A stretch of DNA of 64,000 nucleotides from CAZSHX01 sp964606895 (GTDB lineage: Bacteria; Bacteroidota; Ignavibacteria; Kapaibacteriales; UBA2268): assembly GCA_964606895.1 (NCBI GenBank), contig CAZSHX010000016.1:1-64000 (forward strand). Direction: 5' to 3'. Numbering within the stretch: the first letter of the stretch is position 1; each line of letters opens with the position of its first letter. The notes under the pieces are model-generated. The model saw nothing but the letters and a program-made list of their open reading frames with translations, did no database searches and had not been told where the DNA came from. Positions 27,301-34,130 of the stretch are shown piece by piece. The position numbers and the translations under genes were made by a program.

Positions 27301-29111
27301 TGTGTATTTCCTTTGCAGTTAAAAACCCTGAAGTCAGCAATTGAATCGCCGCCAATTTCCGGATAAACATCCAGCTTGAAAAAGTTTGCTGCCATTTGCG
27401 ACAACATATAAAGCGGTTCATACAAATTTGGTGTTGTAGAAGGATTAGTTAAACGCTGGTAAGCAACGAAAAGGTAAATCGAATCGCTTCCCTGCAAATC
27501 AACCGGAAGAAATCCATAATTTGTAGCTGTAGGCACAGGATAAGCAGGTAAAGCAGTCCAATTGCCATGCAATGGTTTGTAGAATGAATATATTGAATCG
27601 TATTGTGGAACAGCAACATATCTGAGGTTGAATTTTCGTTTCACCAAATAATTTGTGTCAGTGCTAATACCTCTAAAAAAACTACCGCTACCCGTATATG
27701 CATTAACATTGTAGGCGAGTTCGGGACTATCGAAACGGATTCTGCCGCCGCCACTACCTGTATTGTTTTTGGCACTAAGTTGATTAGTATATATACCGGT
27801 TTTCACACCCAACTCGATGGCTCCGCCTGAACCAGCTCCACCGATAGCAACTCCATTAGAACTTGCTCCGCCGTCAGCACCATTTGCCGAGAAATTTACA
27901 TTATCAACCTTTTGTGCAAATATTCTGATTGCACCGCCGCCGCCGCCGCCGTTTCCTGAGCATTGATGGGGTGAATGAGGATTTCCGCTTGCTCCGCCTG
28001 AGCCACCGGCAAGTGGAATTAATTGTTTATTCCCAACTTGTTTACCTCCATTGTTAGTACCACTGTTTGTCCCGTCACTTCCATAACCTCCGCCTCCGCC
28101 ATTTCTGTTGTCCTGATGCCCGCTTCCGCCACCATACATCCCAACTGGGTCACAGCTTGGTCCGCTACTACAACCGTAGCCCGATGAACCAAATGGATGT
28201 CCCGTTCCGCCCCCTGAAGCTTCGTACCATTCTGCTGTACCTGCGGCAATACCGTTAAGGCTTGCCCCACCGGTTCCGGTTCCGGTTCCAACCGTTTTAA
28301 AGACATTGGATACTGCTGAGCCGTTTCTTCCGCCAGGTCCGCCGCCCGTGAATCCATCACCGCCGTTATCACCAACTAGAGGATTAATGATGCTTCCATC
28401 GCAAAATCTTCCGCCGCCGCCGCCGCCGCCAGCACCTCCATTTGGAGCACTGCCGTCAACAGAAATGTTTGTTCCGAAGGAACCTTCGAGTTTATCTTTT
28501 ACCATCAGTACAAAAGGCAGATAGCCTTGATTTCCGGTAGTACTTGGATCACAATCCTTTGTGGAAACTGTGTAGCCTGCACCAGCAAGTCTCATATCTG
28601 TGACAATCATAGCTCCGCGTTTAGAACGTTTTCCAAGAGAACCTTCGCCGATTATTCTTTCGGCATTTCCGCTTTTATCTCCAAAAACAAAAGGCTGAAC
28701 AATGAAAAATGTATCAATATTCGAATGATTTGTACCAACTTTGACTCTGATAGGAATTTTATATGCTGAATTTAATGATAACCAGTTGTCAGAATTTGGA
28801 TTCACCCATGGAAGAACAAAGAAATGTGTGGAAATCATTTTTCCGTTCCAACTGATGGCAATTGGTCCCATGACAATTTTGTCGGTATCGCCCGGATTGA
28901 CAAATTCGATATGAACGTAGTCGGTTTGATTGTTTTGGTAAAAATTATCAGGTCCGTATTGCCCATCAAAGTTCTTTGAACCGATGATTTCAACATAGGT
29001 AACCATGCCCGGAGCACCAATATCAGGCAGTATATAAGAAATTTGCTGAGATTGTGCATTTATCGAAATCAAACAAAATGTCAATATAAAAGAAAATAAT
29101 ATTTTTTTCAT
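24381..29111 (-). CDS. Very large secreted protein: glycine-rich insert, choice-of-anchor D repeats, T9SS sorting domain
   Basis: About 1576 residues from the ATG at 29111, which starts a typical signal peptide (MKKILFSFILTFCLISINAQS); another in-frame ATG is at 29132. A glycine/asparagine-rich stretch covers about residues 210-455 ('GGGGGGG', 'GGSGGASG', 'GNGGGGGG'). From about 590 several ASH/choice-of-anchor D domains repeat ('VDFGRICMGDSKQINFAIRN', 'FNFQNIPIGKPVKKTFVLTN'). The end is a CTD ('FTLIPNPSSDEVFVEG', 'YSSGVYYIILRTPERTKID'). Probably a surface or extracellular structural protein; it shares its ending style with the adhesin downstream. Confidence 0.82.
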   Translation of the reverse strand: MKKILFSFILTFCLISINAQSQQISYILPDIGAPGMVTYVEIIGSKNFDGQYGPDNFYQNNQTDYVHIEFVNPGDTDKIVMGPIAISWNGKMISTHFFVLPWVNPNSDNWLSLNSAYKIPIRVKVGTNHSNIDTFFIVQPFVFGDKSGNAERIIGEGSLGKRSKRGAMIVTDMRLAGAGYTVSTKDCDPSTTGNQGYLPFVLMVKDKLEGSFGTNISVDGSAPNGGAGGGGGGGRFCDGSIINPLVGDNGGDGFTGGGPGGRNGSAVSNVFKTVGTGTGTGGASLNGIAAGTAEWYEASGGGTGHPFGSSGYGCSSGPSCDPVGMYGGGSGHQDNRNGGGGGYGSDGTNSGTNNGGKQVGNKQLIPLAGGSGGASGNPHSPHQCSGNGGGGGGAIRIFAQKVDNVNFSANGADGGASSNGVAIGGAGSGGAIELGVKTGIYTNQLSAKNNTGSGGGRIRFDSPELAYNVNAYTGSGSFFRGISTDTNYLVKRKFNLRYVAVPQYDSIYSFYKPLHGNWTALPAYPVPTATNYGFLPVDLQGSDSIYLFVAYQRLTNPSTTPNLYEPLYMLSQMAANFFKLDVYPEIGGDSIADFRVFNCKGNTQTKVLTIQNNGDADLFLDFDKAVFAHNTPGLELISPKNQVKVGTVNSQVTIKYTFQGGNIRGPLFDTLLIPHNDFRSNHNPWKIFCRIDIDTISFNSYELDLVKTIDTVDFGRICMGDSKQINFAIRNWSTFSLAFLQPTFEDKSSFISWLLGKQIVLSSDTTTAGIVFTPQTLGKIQTKLYIKINECADFIDSVIVKGEGVISGLKFVSGYTFNDVTIGTRDTTEVSLINQGSGDVYIQDIDNLLPPFKVISTKPKMPYLLKKGDTIKVKVEFSPTQEKLDSTWVSALVSLSPNSCPDSAKVLINGRGTKSQVLISLDSVDFGIFAYCGVSKDTAILVRNGGSGSFRVLSEPQIVGADSLHFPIAQNLSDWNFTPGKVDTIWVKFVGIKGSDGPKVAYLEIKTDDPTTPLIKVKLIAMQEGLMIDINPPSFNFQNIPIGKPVKKTFVLTNKGKLRRHLNGIISNHPDYVAVPPVADLTPGSTANIDVTYTPSVLGPSTCTLTFYYDTPCPDTMTVELKGVGLEGTVAYLDSIFFGHLAPCEKSTDTAYYTNKGQAAVRLDTMYIQGLDAAMFTFVSPMTYPFALDTSDIFKRAIRFTPSNTTNGMKNAELVAEFFMNAQKKVYKTKLAGNRIVPFLADPGLLDFQNVIINSSKNLVLKVNNVGVKPFTIINVKSKNIGLEFDISPFPAGKVVGPGGFIDFTLTFKPTKEIIYNDTLKFILQYSGCVDTVVVYLTGTGIPPRNITLFLPEAEVMPNLSNYHIPISAQLEKDPDTLTALVLTAEIQFNSMLYYPQSFTKGKILSNKILNGLRTLQIETDTFTLTGKKVVIGELIGTTALGDVDSTWLRWSSVKWNMSAYIGVTDTIHGKLKTIICRQGTDRLVKRANPIAFTLIPNPSSDEVFVEGNVIEAGTHVLELINAQGQNFELARWNVPVGGNKEFSFRFDMSKYSSGVYYIILRTPERTKIDRLFIIK

Positions 29112-29306
29112 GGCTTTTCCGTCGTTATTCATTAACTATCAATTATATTAAAGTAATAGACTCAGTTTTATTTTCGAGATTCGAAGTTTAAAAAGTTTTT
29201 TTTATAAGTCTCTACTCTAAACCTTTCAAATTAAGAAACAAATTCGTATTTTTCAATAAATATTAAGTAATAATTGTAAATATTTGAAAATTATTTGAAA
29301 ATTTGT

Positions 29307-30032
29307 ATGGTTAACAATGTTTCTACTTCGACAAGTACAAAAGACAAAAGCCTGATTATCCTGATTCTTATTGGTGTTTGCACTTTTGTTCTATGGCAGT
29401 TTTCAATCGGCAGAATATTCTTATACCCTTTTGCTTTGCTCGGTACATGGTTCCACGAAATGGGGCACGGACTGACTGCCATTATTCTTGGCGGAAGTTT
29501 TATCAGATTGGAAATTAACCCCGACGGTTCAGGACTTGCTGTTCATACTGTCGGCACTTTTCTCGGAAGAGTCAGCAATTCAATTATAGCCGGTGCAGGT
29601 CCGGTTGGACCAACTATTGCAGGTTCAATTTTTGTGATGACTTCGGGCAACAAGAATCTTGCAAGAATCATGATGCTTTTGCTTGGTGCCATGCTGATTA
29701 TTTCCGATATAATCTGGATTCGTACATTCTTCGGTTTTGCTCTCATACTTGCTTTTGGAATTGTTGTTCTTCTGATTGCCATAAAGGGAAATGACAAAGT
29801 CCAGAGAATAACTATGCAATTTCTCGGAATTCAGGCATTTCTAAGTCTTTACCTGAGTATCGGCTACCTTTTTTCATCGGGCGGCACGGTTAGCGGAACA
29901 ACTTTCAGCTCGGACACACAAGTCATATCGCAAAGTTTATTTCTGCCACATTGGTTTTGGGCAGGAGCAATTCTTCTCTTTTCGTTAATAATTATCGTTT
30001 TCACTCTTCTGGTGGCTTACAGGAAAAAGTAA
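29307..30032 (+). CDS. M50B-like membrane zinc metalloprotease family protein
   Basis: About 241 residues from ATG 29307; a TTG at 29295 is also in frame. Six or so membrane segments. The zinc-binding HEMGH at residues 50-54 sits in the first hydrophobic part, and 'GRVSNSIIAGAGPVGPTI' follows in the position of the second conserved block of the peptidase M50B-like family. No PDZ or periplasmic substrate domain is present, so the substrate cannot be told. It is divergent from the giant secreted protein and followed by a dispersed repeat. Confidence 0.75.
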   Translation: MVNNVSTSTSTKDKSLIILILIGVCTFVLWQFSIGRIFLYPFALLGTWFHEMGHGLTAIILGGSFIRLEINPDGSGLAVHTVGTFLGRVSNSIIAGAGPVGPTIAGSIFVMTSGNKNLARIMMLLLGAMLIISDIIWIRTFFGFALILAFGIVVLLIAIKGNDKVQRITMQFLGIQAFLSLYLSIGYLFSSGGTVSGTTFSSDTQVISQSLFLPHWFWAGAILLFSLIIIVFTLLVAYRKK

Positions 30033-30405
30033 GTTCATTCTTTTTTCCAAAATTGTATTGCATCGCAAAAAAATATTTGAAAAAAATGCAATGATATTTT
30101 GAGCTAACCTATTGATGTTATTTCAAATGACGAATTCTGAGCCGTTGCATCTTTGGATGCAAAAAGATGCAAAGATGCAAATTTTTATCTCCCTCTCCAA
30201 GAATGGAGAGAGTTGGGGTGAGGTTGACTAGCTTTCAATGAACGTTCTCACAATAAATAAACGAAAAAAATAATTATTTATTGCTATAGGAATAGGGTAA
30301 GAAATTACTTATCTCGGTTAGGTGTTGCCCCTTGATCTCTTGGATTGATTGAATATTAATTCAGAAAGTTTAAGACCGCAGGATGGAACTCCTGCAGAAA
30401 CAAAA
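30033..30405. other. Intergenic region carrying a dispersed repeat
   Basis: About 370 bases without a gene. Most of it is the second copy of the dispersed repeat; the rest (30288-30405) shows nothing clear. Confidence 0.6.
30051..30287. repeat. Dispersed intergenic repeat, full copy 2
   Basis: Matches 6603-6845 in order: TTGCATCGC/GATGCAA words, 'CCTATTGATGTTATTTCAAA', 'GATGCAAAAAGATGCAAAG', 'GGAGAGAGTTGGGGTGAGGT', then the AT-rich 31-nt end at 30257-30287, which differs from the other two copies by one base. Confidence 0.75.
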
Positions 30406-30888
30406 TCATTTACATAGATAACCGAATCTTGCAATTTTTCCAAAATATTTTTCGTATTCGCAGAGTTTTAAAATGTAAGAAAGAAGATCGCAGTCATATT
30501 TTACGGATTCACCATTCAGCGTCATTGAATCGAGACCAATGCATAGCTTATTCAATAATTTCTTCTTTTGCCAAAATTCGATGCTCATTCTTGTGTCAGG
30601 AGGATCCGCTTTGCTCTGAGTCAATTTCATTAATTTTTTAATCAATATCCCGATATCACTTTTATTTTTGATTACTTTAGAAATGTAATCAACTACTTGT
30701 TTAAAACCTGTTCGGTATTTACTTTCGTCACAAGGGATATCTGCACAGGTTTCTAAATTGAAATCAATAAAATATACTTTTATTTTATCACAAATTATAG
30801 GCTTACTCAATTCCTTTCCATGAATCCCACAGTTCAGATTGAGACATATTATGAAGATTATTATTCTTACCTTACTAATTTTGTTCAT
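30406..30888 (-). CDS. Hypothetical exported protein
   Basis: 160 residues, not recognised. The first 25 residues are hydrophobic (MNKISKVRIIIFIICLNLN), a likely signal sequence. The rest is lysine-rich and has eight or so cysteines ('CADIPCDES', 'YDCDLLSYILKLCEYE'). The start is 5 nt after the stop of the broken lipoprotein gene upstream. It lies in a patch with a pseudogene and an insertion sequence, so it may be recently acquired. Confidence 0.5.
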   Translation of the reverse strand: MNKISKVRIIIFIICLNLNCGIHGKELSKPIICDKIKVYFIDFNLETCADIPCDESKYRTGFKQVVDYISKVIKNKSDIGILIKKLMKLTQSKADPPDTRMSIEFWQKKKLLNKLCIGLDSMTLNGESVKYDCDLLSYILKLCEYEKYFGKIARFGYLCK

Positions 30889-30893
30889 AGCAC

Positions 30894-31352
30894 TTATCCT
30901 GGAATTCTCGATTGCGGAGTACCGTCTATAATTGGGTCAAAAAATGATATTTCTTCAATCCTCCATTTTTTGTTATGCTCTTCATCCGCAAAACAGAATA
31001 GAATTTTTTTGTTCATTTCAGTTTTACTTACTAAAACTATTTCATGAATATAATATTTAAAAATGAAATTATAATTAAGTTTTGATACTTCATCTCTTGA
31101 AACAGAAAACCCCCTTTTTAAAATATGTGTTGATATATTTTCTAACACTATCAATGAAAGATATATTGTAATTCTTCAGATTTTTAATCTGAATCTTGAA
31201 CAGAGTAGAAGTAAAAGTAGAATCATTAAGAATATATTCCAAGGAATCGGGATTACTCATAATAGAATTAACTATCCTATAATTTCTCTCTGCCTTCATG
31301 GCAAGAGATTAATAGCAAAACAAAAGAAAAAAAACAAGACAAGTCTTTTCAT
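30894..31352 (-). pseudogene. Frameshifted small lipoprotein gene
   Basis: Two overlapping frames belong together: 31299-31093 ends '..YINTYFKKG' and continues in the next frame as 'FSVSRDEVSKLNYNF..' to a stop at 30894 if one base is removed from the C5 run at 31110-31114. Further upstream, an ATG at 31350-31352 begins 'MKRLVLFF', which, after removing one base from a T8 run and one from an AAA, reads as a lipoprotein signal with lipobox 'LLLISC'. So three single-base shifts, all in homopolymers, break the gene. Family not recognised. Confidence 0.6.
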
Positions 31353-31574
31353 TTTTTCCCAACTCCAAATAACTTTTTTGAAATTACACTTGAACAAATT
31401 TATCCATCAAAAACCATAATCAATCCCAATCTGTCACCAATTTAGTTGGTTAGCTGAAAGTCGTTCAAAAAAAGAATATACGACAATTTATTCAAAGTAT
31501 TTTATAGAAAATTATGGACGAATAAAAAATACAAAAGCGAAACACAACATTAGCCTTAACTGAAATATTTTTTT

Positions 31575-32894
31575 GGCTCTTCATTATAAATAGTGGGTAA
31601 AAGAAAAAAAAAGCAGAAATTGCAATTATAAAAGATACGCAAAGGGGACAAAAAGAAATGAACAGCAAAGAGATATTTACATTAGCATTAAACATAGGTG
31701 AGCCATGGTATATCAAAGATATACAAATAGAAATACCCAAAGGAACAATCGTAGGAAGAATTGAGATAAAAATAGATTTCAAACAAGGCTATAAATTTAA
31801 AGACAAGCAAGGTAAGGAAACAACCGCCCACGATACGGTAGAACGACATTGGAGGCATTTAAACTTTTTTCAGCATGAATGCTACATAACGGCCCGAGTA
31901 CCGAGAATAAAAACTGAGGGAGACGGGATAGAGAATGTACGAGTACCATGGGCAAGAGAAGGTAGCGGATTTACATTATTATTCGAGGCATTGTCAATGT
32001 TACTAATAGAATTTGAGATGCCTGTACGGAAAGCCGCCAAGCTAATGGGTATTTATGACACAAGGCTGTGGCGAATATTCAAATACTGGATATCGAAAGC
32101 AGTAAATGCCGTTGAACAAGAGGACATCAGTTCATTAGGAATAGATGAGACATCAACCCGTAAGGGACATAATTACGTAACAATAGCAGTAGATATGGAA
32201 TCAAATCGGGTTATATATGCCACACCCGGTAAAGATGCCGCTACCATTGATAATTTAAAACAGCATCTGATTGAGAAAGGATGTGAACCGGAAAAAATAA
32301 AGCAATCATGTATTGACATGTCACCATCATTTATTGCAGGCATTATGAATAATTTTCCAGATGCAAAAATCACATTTGATAAATTCCATCTCACCAAGCT
32401 AATCAATGAAGCAATGGATAATTTACGTAAAGCAGAAAGAAAAGAAATAGCACAGCTTAAAGGTTATAAATATTTATTTTTAAAACAAGATAAGAACTTG
32501 AATAAAGCACAAAGGGAACTAAAATATTATTTCTTAACCTCATATCCGAAGTTAGGTGAGGGATACAGATTGAAAGAACTATTTAGTGATTTCTGGAGCT
32601 TAAAGAATCCTGAAGAAGCCGCCGGGTACTTGTCGTATTGGTGTGATCTGGTTGAAGATTCTAAGATACTTCCTTTTCTTAAAGTTTCCGCTACCATTAA
32701 AAGTCATTGGTCAGGAATTATCAATTACTTCAATTCAAAGTTAAATAATGGTATTCTTGAAGGTATTAACTCCAAGATTCAATTAGCCAAGAAAAGAGCC
32801 AGAGGTTATAGAAATATTGATAACTTTATTTGTATGATTTACTTCATTGCCGGTAAACTTAAATTTGATTACCCACTATATTTGACGTAGAAGC
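31575..32894 (+). mobile_element. ISL3-family insertion sequence
   Basis: About 1.3 kb around one transposase gene. Left end GGCTCTTCATT..AATAGTGGGTAA (31575-31600) and right end TTACCCACTATATTTG..AGAAGC (32869-32894) are imperfect inverted repeats, best in the inner TAGTGGGTAA part. GGCTCTT is the usual ISL3 tip. No clear 8-bp target duplication was found: the left flank is T-rich and the right flank reads ATTTTCAT, so the right end may be eroded. Confidence 0.72.
31658..32890 (+). CDS. ISL3-family transposase lacking the N-terminal zinc-finger cysteines
   Basis: 410 residues. Core ISL3 features are intact: 'DTVERHWRHLNFFQHECYI', 'VPWAREGSGFTLLFEAL', the catalytic 'GIDETS' (D163), 'CIDMSPSF' (D220), 'ITFDKFHL', and 'LEGINSKIQLAKKRARGYRN' with the acidic residue E374 or so. 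In typical members a CPxCG pair and a Cx2-3G pair flank the RHL block. Here those positions read 'FKDKQGKE' and 'KTEGDGI', with no cysteines. The stop codon lies within the right inverted repeat, as is common for compact elements. Confidence 0.9.
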   Translation: MNSKEIFTLALNIGEPWYIKDIQIEIPKGTIVGRIEIKIDFKQGYKFKDKQGKETTAHDTVERHWRHLNFFQHECYITARVPRIKTEGDGIENVRVPWAREGSGFTLLFEALSMLLIEFEMPVRKAAKLMGIYDTRLWRIFKYWISKAVNAVEQEDISSLGIDETSTRKGHNYVTIAVDMESNRVIYATPGKDAATIDNLKQHLIEKGCEPEKIKQSCIDMSPSFIAGIMNNFPDAKITFDKFHLTKLINEAMDNLRKAERKEIAQLKGYKYLFLKQDKNLNKAQRELKYYFLTSYPKLGEGYRLKELFSDFWSLKNPEEAAGYLSYWCDLVEDSKILPFLKVSATIKSHWSGIINYFNSKLNNGILEGINSKIQLAKKRARGYRNIDNFICMIYFIAGKLKFDYPLYLT

Positions 32895-32986
32895 ATTTTC
32901 ATTAAGTATTTGTTATTGCCATTTAATTATTTTATTTTTGTATTGTGGTTTCAGAAAAATAATTTCGCAAGAAAAGCAGGTAAATA

Positions 32987-33367
32987 ATGGGAATAGAAGA
33001 ATCTGAATACAGTATTGACTTTGTAAAATTGGATAGCGGAAATATTCCTTTCAATAATTTTCTGGATTCCCTGTCTAAATTGGAAAGAGCAGAAGTTTTA
33101 GCTTTGATTGAAGAATTCCGGAGGTTGAAAAGTAAAGGCGAAAATTTGTCTGCAAATATGTCCGGATTTTTAAAGGATAAAATTTTTGAACTTAGAACAA
33201 AACATAAGAATAGGATAACGCGTTCTTTATATTTCTTTACTATTGGTAAACTTATTGTTTTTACTCATGGTTTCATTAAGAAAACCGAGAAAACACCAAC
33301 AATTGAAATTGAAAAGGCTATCAAATTTAGAAAAAATTATTTAGAGGATAAAAATTATGGAAAATAA
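32987..33367 (+). CDS. HigB/Gp49-like RelE-superfamily toxin
   Basis: 126 residues. 'FLDSLSKLERAEVLALIEEF' opens the fold, followed by 'LKDKIFELRTKHKNRITRSLYFF' and 'IVFTHGFIKKTEKTP', the usual block pattern of phage-derived Gp49-like/HigB toxins, which cut mRNA on the ribosome. The toxin-before-antitoxin order is usual for higBA. It overlaps the next gene by 11 nt. It lies 90 bp after the insertion sequence in an accessory patch. Confidence 0.8.
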   Translation: MGIEESEYSIDFVKLDSGNIPFNNFLDSLSKLERAEVLALIEEFRRLKSKGENLSANMSGFLKDKIFELRTKHKNRITRSLYFFTIGKLIVFTHGFIKKTEKTPTIEIEKAIKFRKNYLEDKNYGK

Positions 33368-33566
33368 TAATAATTATCAGATGTACATTGAAAAAGAATT
33401 GCAAGATCCCGAATTTGCAGCTCTTTATGCTCTTTCAAAGGAAAAAATTCGTTTGGAAATTTATTTGGAAAAGTTGAAAGAGAGTATTCAAATGGAAAGT
33501 GATAAAAGAATTGTCATTAGAAACCTCAATAAAATTACAAAGTTTGTCCGGAATATTGCTTTGTAA
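33357..33566 (+). CDS. HigA-like antitoxin, short form without helix-turn-helix
   Basis: 69 residues. The beginning ('YIEKELQDPEFAALYALSKEKIRLEI') matches the N-terminal helix region of HigA/XRE antitoxins. The end ('MESDKRIVIRNLNKITKFVRNIAL') resembles the part after the XRE helix-turn-helix ('RIESGK.N..IKNLNKIAKFL'). The roughly 30-residue DNA-binding stretch that normally links them is missing, apparently by internal deletion. It may still bind toxin but probably cannot repress its operon. This reading is by eye, from family knowledge. Confidence 0.6.
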   Translation: MENNNNYQMYIEKELQDPEFAALYALSKEKIRLEIYLEKLKESIQMESDKRIVIRNLNKITKFVRNIAL

Positions 33567-33725
33567 TAATCTCAAATTGAAAACTCGACCGTAACGAGGA
33601 AAATCATCAAAATCCATTCCAAAAAACAATTCTTAGAAAAATATTGTTATTTATTTTTCTTGCATATCATCAAATTAATAAGTAAGTTTGGTTTGTCTTT
33701 TTAATGTTAATTGGAAAGAGAAATT

Positions 33726-34130
33726 ATGGAACTGAAATACGAAAAATCATTGAGATTATTTCTTTGGGCAGTTGCCTTGCATTCATTCCTTGTCGGGCTG
33801 GGCTTGATTTTTGTAACCAACCACATCAGGGTCTTATTCGGATTTAAACCTTCTCCGGAACATTTCTTCCAGATTCAGGGCGGTGTTTTTCATATCGTTA
33901 TGGCGATGGGTTATATTTTAGCCGCAGATAGGCGTAAGCGATTCGACGACTTAATCATTTTCACAATTCTTGTAAAACTTTTTGCAACCCTGTTTCTGTT
34001 GCTCTATTTCACATTCGGTAGTCAGAACTTGTTAATCCTTTTTTCGGGGATTACCGACTTCTTAATGTGCGTCATAGTCTTCTATTTATATTCAAAGTCA
34101 AGAAAAGTCAAATTTCCTTTTGGTGAATGA
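33726..34130 (+). CDS. Four-helix membrane protein of unknown function
   Basis: 134 residues from ATG 33726 (a TTG at 33711 is also in frame). Four hydrophobic segments: 'LFLWAVALHSFLVGLGLIFV', 'GGVFHIVMAMGYILAA', 'LIIFTILVKLFATLFLLLYF', 'LLILFSGITDFLMCVIVFYL'. No family recognised. It overlaps the downstream epimerase gene by 4 nt (ATGA), so the two are probably co-translated and related in function. Confidence 0.65.
   Translation: MELKYEKSLRLFLWAVALHSFLVGLGLIFVTNHIRVLFGFKPSPEHFFQIQGGVFHIVMAMGYILAADRRKRFDDLIIFTILVKLFATLFLLLYFTFGSQNLLILFSGITDFLMCVIVFYLYSKSRKVKFPFGE

Noticed and set aside
28019..28375. Minus-strand 118-codon frame in the glycine-rich part of the giant secreted protein
   Set aside because: Alternate-frame reading of GGN repeats, low-complexity, no signals.
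29295..29306. TTG start of the M50-like gene, and similar TTG starts at 5300, 9732, 10495, 12068, 20553, 33711 and 52085
   Set aside because: In each case an ATG lies a few codons downstream with better context or signal peptide fit.
31492..31782. Minus-strand 96-codon hydrophobic frame at the left end of the insertion sequence
   Set aside because: It crosses the left inverted repeat and the transposase start; antisense shadow of AT-rich sequence.
32887..32902. 8-bp target duplication of the insertion sequence
   Set aside because: The flanks (T-rich left, ATTTTCAT right) match at only about six of eight positions, not enough.
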